Of a stretch of 64,000 bases of DNA, positions 1 to 6,848 are shown piece after piece. Within the stretch, counting starts at the first letter, position 1; each line of letters starts with the position of its first letter. The stretch is from Ketobacter sp036337295. GTDB taxonomy: Bacteria; Pseudomonadota; Gammaproteobacteria; Pseudomonadales; Ketobacteraceae. The DNA is taken from positions 930,001 to 994,000 of the forward strand of contig JAYZEN010000001.1 of the NCBI GenBank assembly GCA_036337295.1. The letters run 5' to 3'. The translations under genes and the position numbers were made by a program. The notes below the pieces were generated by a model that ran no database searches, had not been told where the DNA came from, and saw nothing but the letters and a program-made list of their open reading frames with translations.

Positions 1-97
1 CATGAACACGCACACAGATATCATCTACAGTTGTTTCAAACTCAGTGCCCCTTGCTTCCAGCTTATATGGTAGCTGCCAATAAGGTAGCATTACCAT
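1..97 (-). CDS. possible partial ORF running off the left edge
   Basis: On the minus strand one frame is open from about position 205 to the left edge with no stop. Its first ATG is at 97 and it has no clear Shine-Dalgarno. The open frame upstream of that ATG (for example RRTDVSAELQAM) also reads like coding sequence, so this may be the tail of a degraded gene downstream of the immunity gene, such as a displaced toxin tip or a second immunity gene. I do not recognise the product. Low confidence: only about 32 residues follow the ATG inside the window. Confidence 0.2.
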   Translation of the reverse strand, partial: MVMLPYWQLPYKLEARGTEFETTVDDICVRVH

Positions 98-211
98 CGC
101 CTGCAGCTCTGCAGACACATCTGTACGACGCGCATATTTACCAGTTGATGATTGAGTAGAAACTGAATCAACACTGCCTAGAACAACAAACCTGCCATTA
201 GCGGGTTAACT

Positions 212-544
212 TTATGACAGTAGAGATAATGTACGCTTTATATCATCTCTTAGCTTAAGCCGCTCCTCATCACTAAGTTGTTGATCACAATGCCCAAGAT
301 CGATTCGCCCCAACAATTCCTGTGTTTGCTCTTTGATATCCTCCCTGAGAAATCCATGCTTCACGCCTTCTTCACACAAAGCCATATAGATAATTAGCTT
401 TTCTAGCTCACTCTCCTTAATTGACTTCGCATACTCAACTTGCACACGTGAAGACGCCTGTCGAATATCGAGCCCATCCCCCAAAAACTCTTCAATATCC
501 TCAAGGATAAATTCTTGTAGTTCTTTGTACGACCATTTATCCAC
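212..544 (-). CDS. probable immunity protein for the VgrG C-terminal toxin (Imm3-like)
   Basis: This 110-residue acidic protein is predicted to be mostly alpha-helical and has no signal peptide or membrane segment. It starts at GTG 544, two bases after the vgrG stop, with a GGGAG ribosome site inside the end of vgrG, so it is translated right after the toxin-bearing protein. A small acidic helical protein immediately downstream of a polymorphic toxin is the usual layout of a cognate immunity factor. The N-terminal pattern (WSYKELQEFI, then an acidic stretch and a LEKLIIYMAL helix) recalls the Imm3-type family, which I associate with deaminase toxins, but that family call is from memory. It would act in the cytoplasm by binding and neutralising the toxin from kin cells. 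Its A/T content is higher than the VgrG core, matching the toxin tip. Confidence 0.6.
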   Translation of the reverse strand: MDKWSYKELQEFILEDIEEFLGDGLDIRQASSRVQVEYAKSIKESELEKLIIYMALCEEGVKHGFLREDIKEQTQELLGRIDLGHCDQQLSDEERLKLRDDIKRTLSLLS

Positions 545-546
545 GA

Positions 547-3500
547 TTATTCTCCCGCAAACACGTTCAGCTGAATATTAGGGTATCGATCTTTAAAGTC
601 GAATATAACGTCTGTACAACTGGTACAAGTCAACCTTTCTGTAAACAGGTTTATAGAACCTGCTGCATTTCGATTATTTCCAAGTCTTAAAGCCACATCA
701 TTCAAAATCTTGAACTCAGTATCCCATTGCCTTGTATATGCATCCGGTGTACCCACCCTAACATTGTCAGGATCGACTGCCTTCGGTTTAAAAATCCAAT
801 CAGATTCGTCGGCCAAATGCACGAACCCATCAGCATCTTTATCAGTAGGGTAGTTAATGCGGCTATGAGCTTTCAACTCAGTAGGCAATCCCGGTATATC
901 AAGCTGAGCAACTCCCACGTTGCCGCTACCTCGAAGTTTCTTAGGTAGCCCCACACGAATATCATCGACCCGGGTTTGTAGCGCTTGCTGGATCTCTAGC
1001 CTTTCAGCTTTGGTCAACACTTTCGTGTTTGGAACCCCCCTCCCAACACCCCGCACCGCCCCCACCACAGGAGCACCACTCAACACCACCCCACCCGCAT
1101 CCAGCAACAACTCATCCAGCGCAGCATCTTTCAACGCCGCTGGCATCTTAGCATTATTCACGGTGAGAATATTGTTGGCCTGGCGGGCGCCTTCGGAGAG
1201 GCCCGCCACCAAGCCGGGGCCGCCGCCGTAGGCGCTGCCTTCGGGATCAGCAATCGCCGATTCCAGGTTGTCGGTGTAGGCTTTGACTGCCGGATGATCC
1301 TGAATATAGGCACGGGCATTGGCTTCACCTTCGGCCACCGCATCGCTGATCACCATCTGTTGGGCGCCGCTGTCGATGTTGTGGGTCAGCGCCTCTGCGG
1401 TTTCGTCCGAGATAAAATAGCCGGTCTGGCCGAACACCGTATCCAGTTTCTGATCCCGGGTTAAGCCGCTCAGGTCCACCAAGGTATCATCGCTGCCCAC
1501 CCCCAACTCGCGCAGTTGGGCGGCCTCGTTGCGGGCGCCGTTGTGGCGGCTCATCTGTCCACCAATGCCCCGCCCCGATAACAGTTGTTCAACCCGCTCA
1601 GGGCTGAATACCTTGCCTGCCGGATCTGCCTCGCCCTGCTGCACCCGCGCCAGACTGGCGGCCAATGCCGTCACGGCAGGTGCCATTGACGGGATATTGT
1701 TGGCCTGGTTACTGCTGGAATGGCTTTTAGACGGCGCTGCCGAAGCAGAACCGTGCACAAAGGTTTTTTCCAGAGTCTTCACGGCGCTGGCATCCAACAC
1801 CCGACCCTTGCTGTCATCAAACTCCACCGGCTGTTGCTTGAAGCGGGCGCTGGCGCCCAGGGCCGGCATGCTGGCGCCCGGGTTGCCGGGGTCCACTGCT
1901 TTTGGTGGCTGCGGGGCCGTGGGTGAAGCGCTTTTGGCGGAACCGGCGCCACCGCCACTGTTGATTCTTACCATGGTTCCGGTGATGGCCACGCCGGCCG
2001 GATTCAACACAATGGTGCCGCCCCCGGCTTTGAGGGTGACCGACATGCCGGCATCCAGCACTACGCTGGTACCGGCCTTCATGCTGCATTCGTTGCCCAC
2101 CTGCTGCAGCCAGTTCTGCCCGGCCTTTTGCTGCACGCTGCCACCCACCGTCTGGGACAGGGTCTGACCGATTTTGAGGTTGCGATTAGCGCCGGTTTTA
2201 TTGCTGTAGTCCTGGCCAACTTTCTCTTTGGCGGCGGCGATCACGATGCGGTGACGGTCATGATCGATGCTGTCCATGCGATCGTTCTTCACATACAGAT
2301 CCACGTCTTTCTGTCCGTGAATAAAGATCTGCTCACTGCCCTTTTTATCCTCCAGGCGCAGCTCGTTATAGCCACCGGCGCCAGGGCTGCTTTGGGTTTT
2401 GAGCGTGGTGCGGGTTTTGTTGGCCGGCAGGTTGTACGGGGGTTGGGTGGTGGCGTTGTAGAGAGCTCCAGTCACCAGTGGGCGGTCCGGATCGCCGTTC
2501 AGAAAGCTCACAATCACTTCCTGGCCAATGCGGGGCAACGCCTGCGCGCCCCATTGATTGCCGGCCCAGGCCTGGCTCAGCCGCAGCCAGCAGCTGCTGT
2601 TCTCATTGCGCTTGCCCTCGCGATCCCAATGGAACTGCACTTTGATGCGGCCATGTTGATCGGTATAGATTTCTTCCCCTTTGGGACCGGTCACAAACGC
2701 GGTCTGCACGCCGCTGATGCGGGGGCGCTGTTGGGTTGGATTCTGTCGGGTGAGGCTGGGCCGATAGGGGGTTTTAGCAGGTATGGCCTGGGCCCGCACA
2801 CCAAAGTGACTGCCCTCCTCGGAGGCACCCTCTTCCAACACCTGGGGCTGGCGGCCTTCCACCTGCAGCGAGGTGACCACGTATTCCTGGTTAAAAGCCT
2901 GGGTGCCGTGTTGGCTCAGGCTAAAACGTCGCCCCACCGCCAGGCGCACACAGTCCGATTCCAGCGTCACGGAGGCCCGTTGGGCCTGGTGACCCTGCAA
3001 TTGTGCCTGCCCGAACGCGCGCCCCTGGGCCGGGCTCTGAAAACGTCCGGGATAACGGTAGTGTTGCAGCTCGTCAAAGTCGCTCGCGCTGGCACTGCCC
3101 TCCAGACGGTTGGCGGGTTTTTGAAAACCGTAGTCCCGCAGCGTCACCGCGCCGCTTTGCAGCTGCTGTTGACTATGGAACTCATAGATCGACTCTTCCC
3201 CACTGACCAGGCCACTGCGGCCGCGATACGGCAACACGGCCCGGCCGGGCATCGGCTGAAACACGCTGTTGGTGTCGGCAATCACCAGCACATGGCCCGA
3301 CAGGCTGTGCTCGAAGTGGTAGAACAGCCCTTCCTCAACCAGCAGGCGTTGGACAAAATCCAGATCGGTTTCCCGGTACTGGACACAATATTCCCGTTGC
3401 AGCGGTGGCGACTGGATCTGCCAGCGCACCTGCTGGTCGGTGATGCCTACATCCTTCAGCACCTGGGTGATGATCTGCCGGGCGGTCTTGTCCTGAAAGA

Positions 3501-3828
3501 TGCGCATGCCACTGCGCAGCCCCAGCAGGCTGATTTTGGGCCGTAACAGCATGCGGTATGACGTGAAACGTTTGCCGATGGCGCCCTGGGCCAGCTGCAC
3601 CAGCTCGCCGTGAATGTGACGGGGGTGCCTGGCATCGAACAGGGTCAACACACCGCTCTTGCCGAGCAGATCCTCCAATGGCAGGTCACGGCGCTCACAG
3701 GCGACATCCAGCCAGCACTCAAAGGGGGTGGACAGTGCACCCTGATACTGGAACGACACCACCCGCACCTCATCATCCAGGGCGGGAATCTGCAGGGCAA
3801 AACGGCTGTGGTTGGCGGGGGAAGACAT
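547..3828 (-). CDS. vgrG: VgrG type VI spike protein with C-terminal deaminase-like toxin domain
   Basis: This 1093-residue evolved VgrG forms the trimeric spike at the tip of a type VI secretion tube. The N-terminal gp27/GPD-like region occupies about residues 10-330. The gp5-like OB fold is around 375-460 (GEEIYTDQHGRIKVQFHWD). The beta-helix and DUF2345-type repeats run to about 660, followed by a Ser/Pro/Ala-rich linker and a helical adaptor. The last ~110 residues resemble the BURPS668_1122-type toxin deaminases: a DxE motif (WDTEFK, about residues 1036-1038), then LFTE and a CTSC zinc-ligand pair (1068/1071). In that family Asp can replace the usual first His ligand, a point I recall rather than can test. 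The nucleic-acid or nucleotide target is unknown. The start ATG has AGGGAG four bases upstream. No other tss genes are in the window, so this is an orphan vgrG island with its immunity gene downstream. Confidence 0.93.
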   Translation of the reverse strand: MSSPANHSRFALQIPALDDEVRVVSFQYQGALSTPFECWLDVACERRDLPLEDLLGKSGVLTLFDARHPRHIHGELVQLAQGAIGKRFTSYRMLLRPKISLLGLRSGMRIFQDKTARQIITQVLKDVGITDQQVRWQIQSPPLQREYCVQYRETDLDFVQRLLVEEGLFYHFEHSLSGHVLVIADTNSVFQPMPGRAVLPYRGRSGLVSGEESIYEFHSQQQLQSGAVTLRDYGFQKPANRLEGSASASDFDELQHYRYPGRFQSPAQGRAFGQAQLQGHQAQRASVTLESDCVRLAVGRRFSLSQHGTQAFNQEYVVTSLQVEGRQPQVLEEGASEEGSHFGVRAQAIPAKTPYRPSLTRQNPTQQRPRISGVQTAFVTGPKGEEIYTDQHGRIKVQFHWDREGKRNENSSCWLRLSQAWAGNQWGAQALPRIGQEVIVSFLNGDPDRPLVTGALYNATTQPPYNLPANKTRTTLKTQSSPGAGGYNELRLEDKKGSEQIFIHGQKDVDLYVKNDRMDSIDHDRHRIVIAAAKEKVGQDYSNKTGANRNLKIGQTLSQTVGGSVQQKAGQNWLQQVGNECSMKAGTSVVLDAGMSVTLKAGGGTIVLNPAGVAITGTMVRINSGGGAGSAKSASPTAPQPPKAVDPGNPGASMPALGASARFKQQPVEFDDSKGRVLDASAVKTLEKTFVHGSASAAPSKSHSSSNQANNIPSMAPAVTALAASLARVQQGEADPAGKVFSPERVEQLLSGRGIGGQMSRHNGARNEAAQLRELGVGSDDTLVDLSGLTRDQKLDTVFGQTGYFISDETAEALTHNIDSGAQQMVISDAVAEGEANARAYIQDHPAVKAYTDNLESAIADPEGSAYGGGPGLVAGLSEGARQANNILTVNNAKMPAALKDAALDELLLDAGGVVLSGAPVVGAVRGVGRGVPNTKVLTKAERLEIQQALQTRVDDIRVGLPKKLRGSGNVGVAQLDIPGLPTELKAHSRINYPTDKDADGFVHLADESDWIFKPKAVDPDNVRVGTPDAYTRQWDTEFKILNDVALRLGNNRNAAGSINLFTERLTCTSCTDVIFDFKDRYPNIQLNVFAGE

Positions 3829-3911
3829 GGCACTCCCTGTCTGTGGTATTTAGGCCTTCTACATAGACAGGGAGCGCGCAGATTTTCGGATGGTTTTCAG
3901 GTGGTCTTATC

Positions 3912-3967
3912 TTTCAGGCACGTAATTCCAGCCACCTAATTTCAGGAGCCTGTTTTGGCCACCTAAT
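3912..3967. repeat. degenerate ~14-bp tandem repeat
   Basis: Four imperfect units of about 14 bp lie between vgrG and the hydrolase gene. Two end in the identical string GCCACCTAAT (3931-3940 and 3958-3967) and the others share TTCAGG. The last unit supplies the stop codon of the hydrolase gene. It could be a remnant of slippage or a protein-binding array upstream of vgrG; no terminator structure is evident. Confidence 0.45.
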
Positions 3968-4739
3968 GGGTGCCCCGCAGAATGACGTGGCTCACCAGCC
4001 CGGGGGCGTCCCACATGGGCACATGGCCACAGCCGGGCAGGCGCACCCAGTGGGTGTGGGCCGGGGCCCGACTGCGGTCGCGGGTGCCCAGGGGGAACAC
4101 CATGTCCAGGTCACCAAAGGCGATGGTGCACGGCACCGACACCTCGGCGGCCCGGGCAAACGGTGGGCGGAAGGCGTCGAACACCGCGTCAAAGTGATGG
4201 GATTGCGCAAACATGCGGGCGGAGCGGATGGCGTCCCGGGCCGGCATTTTCCAGCCACGGGCCGACACCGCGCCCGCCATGATGAGGGTGCGACCCACCG
4301 AGGTTTTCAACAATTGATCGGTCAGGCCCGGCGCCACCTGATAGGCCTTACGCATGGCGCCAAACAGGGGCTCCAGGTGACCGGGCCCGGTCTCCCGCCA
4401 CAATCCGGCCGGCGAGATCCCCACCACGGAGCGCGCCAGGCCCTCTGCCGCGGCGTCCAGCATGATGCGCCCCCCCAGGGAATTGCCCACCATGTCCACC
4501 GGCTCGTCGATGCCCATCTTTCTCAAACTCTGGCCCAGGCTCTCCACCATGGCCGCGGAACCCGGCTCCCGCCCCTCGATGCCCGGCGTTTGGCCGAATC
4601 CCGGGATATCAAAGGCAATGACCCGACGCTGCACCGCCAGCCGGTCCATCACCGGCGCCCAGGCTTCACTGTTCATGCCAATGCCATGCAGCAGGATTAG
4701 GGGGCGCCCGTGGCCCTTCTCGATGTGATGCCAGATCAT
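3963..4739 (-). CDS. alpha/beta-fold hydrolase
   Basis: A 258-residue cytoplasmic serine hydrolase of the alpha/beta fold. Visible hallmarks are an oxyanion-hole motif (LILLHGIGM, near residue 15), the nucleophile elbow GNSLGG (Ser near 87), an acid near 211 (FGDLDMVFP) and the catalytic His near 242 (PGCGHVPMW). Length and layout match BioH/MhpC-type esterases and C-C hydrolases; the substrate cannot be read from sequence. The ATG is preceded by GAGG at good spacing. It stands alone, with vgrG downstream on the same strand and a divergent gene on the other side. Confidence 0.9.
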   Translation of the reverse strand: MIWHHIEKGHGRPLILLHGIGMNSEAWAPVMDRLAVQRRVIAFDIPGFGQTPGIEGREPGSAAMVESLGQSLRKMGIDEPVDMVGNSLGGRIMLDAAAEGLARSVVGISPAGLWRETGPGHLEPLFGAMRKAYQVAPGLTDQLLKTSVGRTLIMAGAVSARGWKMPARDAIRSARMFAQSHHFDAVFDAFRPPFARAAEVSVPCTIAFGDLDMVFPLGTRDRSRAPAHTHWVRLPGCGHVPMWDAPGLVSHVILRGTH

Positions 4740-4899
4740 GCTTTCCTCTCTCTAAATCAGTTTGTTTTTATTCAACCAGTCTGCATTAATCGAATTACGC
4801 GGCTCGATTAAATCACATAGCTTAATTGGGTTCGAGGATACCACGCCAGCCAGGCCGATGGATTTGCCCGGGGGACGCAGGCTGACGGCGGCGCGCCCT

Positions 4900-4919
4900 G
4901 TACCTTCACCGTACCTTCA
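4900..4919. repeat. short direct repeat in a divergent intergenic region
   Basis: The 9-bp string GTACCTTCA occurs twice, 11 bp apart (4900-4908 and 4911-4919), in the ~250-bp gap between the divergent genes at 4739 and 4992. An 11-bp period is one helical turn, so this could be a regulator site, but nothing else supports it. The rest of the gap is A/T-rich near the hydrolase start and shows no convincing gene. Confidence 0.25.
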
Positions 4920-4991
4920 TAACCGAACGGGGTTTTGCAACGGTATGTTATTGGACGCTCAAGGGGAGATTGACTATGTTGAGGGGACGTA

Positions 4992-5423
4992 TTGACGTCA
5001 CCACAGGTCAGGCAGATGGAACCCATTAACAGCAACAGCTCCACCACGCTGATTCAGCCTAAAACCAATGCCGAAAAGCAGGGTCGGGATGCGGCACAGG
5101 CCGAAACCCAGAATCAAACCCAGCGGGCGGCAGAAGACCGTTTCAGCAGCAGCAATCCGGTGAGCGATCTGCAACTGCAGCGCAGTCAGGTGGTGGAAAG
5201 CCTGGGCCAGTCCCAGCAGAGCGGGCTGGACGGAGTGCAGACCAGCGGGGAGGCCGAATTCCCGGCCGACGCCAATGCCTCCAACCGTGACATCCAGACC
5301 GAACAGCAGGCTGCTGCTGCCACTGACACCCTGCGGCAACGCATCAGCGAACAACCGGGCAATGCCCTGCAAGCGCAGGCGGATCAGGCCAGCCGTGACG
5401 CGGCGCTTACCTTGTTCCAGTAA
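4992..5423 (+). CDS. hypothetical Gln/Asn/Ser-rich protein
   Basis: A 143-residue hydrophilic protein, rich in Gln, Ala, Ser and Asn, with no signal peptide, membrane segment or Cys. It looks intrinsically disordered with some helical segments. It resembles small proteobacterial proteins of unknown function that carry a flagellin-like bias in composition, but I recognise no family. Two starts are possible. TTG 4992 has GAGGGG five bases upstream, and ATG 5016 (MEPINSNSS) has no obvious ribosome site; I prefer TTG on that ground. It lies directly upstream of the diguanylate cyclase gene, separated by a palindromic promoter-like region. Confidence 0.65.
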   Translation: MTSPQVRQMEPINSNSSTTLIQPKTNAEKQGRDAAQAETQNQTQRAAEDRFSSSNPVSDLQLQRSQVVESLGQSQQSGLDGVQTSGEAEFPADANASNRDIQTEQQAAAATDTLRQRISEQPGNALQAQADQASRDAALTLFQ

Positions 5424-5465
5424 AGCTGACGCCCGCGGCAAACCGCGCCCGGTTTCGCTTAATGG

Positions 5466-5497
5466 ATTAATTAGTTGCTATACTGACACTAATTAAT
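5466..5497 (+). promoter_or_regulatory. palindromic operator overlapping a putative -10 element
   Basis: A perfect 10-bp inverted repeat (ATTAATTAGT at 5466-5475, ACTAATTAAT at 5488-5497) is separated by 12 bp that contain TATACT (5479-5484), a near-consensus -10 box. The diguanylate cyclase ATG follows at 5514. A dimeric regulator bound here would block the promoter. The -35 element is poor, which would suit a regulated promoter. Confidence 0.5.
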
Positions 5498-5513
5498 TTC
5501 GTGTATCGGTGAA

Positions 5514-6704
5514 ATGCCAGAGTTCGACTCGGATCTACAAAAGTACGATAGGCAACTCGCAAAAGGATTCAAGTCTCTTACCTTCTCGGATGAGTTGGAA
5601 TCGGAGTTCCGCACTTTTTTTCACGCCCGCAATGTAGTCAAACAACGGGGCGCGATCATCGTGGGCATTCTGCTGTTGCTGCTCCTGATTCCACTGGATA
5701 TGGCTCATCTGAAAGGCGAGATTCGTGAGTTCTATCTGATCGCCCGTGCCTGGATCACCATCCCGATTCTGGTGCTGGCCCTGGTGTTCACCTTTCGCGA
5801 AGGCTTTCGCCGTTACTTCTCGGTATTCAGTTTTCTCATCATCACCTTTATCGGTATCACCACCAACATCCAGGTCGTGTACGGCTTGCAGGCCGGAGTT
5901 TATGCGCCCTATGAAGGCGCCATGCTGTTGATCATGGTGGCCTTTTTTCTGGGTGGCATGTACTTCCGCCAATCCCTTGCCTGCATCATCCTGGTGGCGT
6001 TGAGTTACCTCATCCTCAGTGAAACGTACCTGGGGCCGCACCCGTCCAAATTGCACCAGTACTTTTTTATCTTCGCCACCTGTTTGATTGGCGGTGTCAG
6101 CGCCTACACCCTGGAATATCAGGTACGTATCTCGTTTTTGCAGCGGGGGGCACTGAAATCGCTGGCCAAGACCGATCCCTTGACGGGGCTATACAATCGC
6201 GGCGCACTCAACCAGAAACTCACTCACCTCACCGAGTACGCATTCCGTGAAAAGAAACCCATTACCCTGTTGCTGGTGGATGTGGATTTTTTCAAAAACT
6301 TCAACGATCAGTATGGCCATATCAAAGGCGATCAATGTCTGGTGGAAGTGGCCGCTGCGCTGGCCAAGAACTGTCAACGACCGCTGGATTTTGCCGGGCG
6401 CTATGGTGGCGAGGAATTCCTGCTGATGTGGTTCGATGCCGCCCCCAATGAAGCGCGCACCTTTGCTGAAAAAACCAAACGCAGCGTGGACTTATTGCAA
6501 CTGGCCCACGAGGCATCCGCCATCAGCAACACCGTCACCCTCTCCGGCGGCATGGTAACCGGCGTTCCCACCCGCCCGGATCAGGCAGAAGCCATCGTGC
6601 ATCAGGCGGATCAGAATCTGTATCGGGCCAAGGACAGCGGCCGCAACCGCATCATCATTCAGGATCTTGGGGATGAGCACAACATTGCGGACATCGTGAA
6701 GTAA
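5514..6704 (+). CDS. membrane-bound GGDEF diguanylate cyclase
   Basis: A 396-residue protein that makes the second messenger cyclic di-GMP from two GTP. The N-terminal ~195 residues carry about six hydrophobic segments, such as GAIIVGILLLLLLIPLDM, forming a membrane sensor of MASE-like type. A GGDEF domain follows from about residue 220. The active-site signature is GGEEF near residue 300. An intact RxxD product-inhibition site (RPLD) sits exactly five residues before RYGGEEF's Gly-Gly, so feedback control is likely. There is no EAL domain, so it is probably a cyclase only. The palindrome at 5466-5497 suggests it is transcribed from its own regulated promoter. Confidence 0.92.
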   Translation: MPEFDSDLQKYDRQLAKGFKSLTFSDELESEFRTFFHARNVVKQRGAIIVGILLLLLLIPLDMAHLKGEIREFYLIARAWITIPILVLALVFTFREGFRRYFSVFSFLIITFIGITTNIQVVYGLQAGVYAPYEGAMLLIMVAFFLGGMYFRQSLACIILVALSYLILSETYLGPHPSKLHQYFFIFATCLIGGVSAYTLEYQVRISFLQRGALKSLAKTDPLTGLYNRGALNQKLTHLTEYAFREKKPITLLLVDVDFFKNFNDQYGHIKGDQCLVEVAAALAKNCQRPLDFAGRYGGEEFLLMWFDAAPNEARTFAEKTKRSVDLLQLAHEASAISNTVTLSGGMVTGVPTRPDQAEAIVHQADQNLYRAKDSGRNRIIIQDLGDEHNIADIVK

Positions 6705-6848
6705 TCGCGCGTAACAAAACGTATGGCCTAAACCTCTTTTGTTATTATTTGAAACCGGACACTTTTTCTGCCCACCAGGGTCTAAACTGAGTACGTAAGC
6801 AAGCGATTCAATTCCCGATCGCTCACTGAAGTAACGGAAGGCCCCTGT

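Noticed and set aside
2128..3546. Long plus-strand open frame (472 codons) opposite vgrG
   Set aside because: Antisense shadow of a GC-rich gene. Composition (His/Gln/Gly-rich) and lack of motifs or a ribosome site argue against it, and vgrG on the other strand is certain.
4762..4995. 77-codon plus-strand frame before the Gln-rich protein
   Set aside because: No ribosome site, no hydrophobic or domain pattern, and it spans the divergent promoter region.
6711..6755. AACAAAA/TTTTGTT hairpin after the first cyclase gene as a terminator
   Set aside because: A/T-only stem with a long loop. Stability would be low and it may be chance in an A/T-rich gap.
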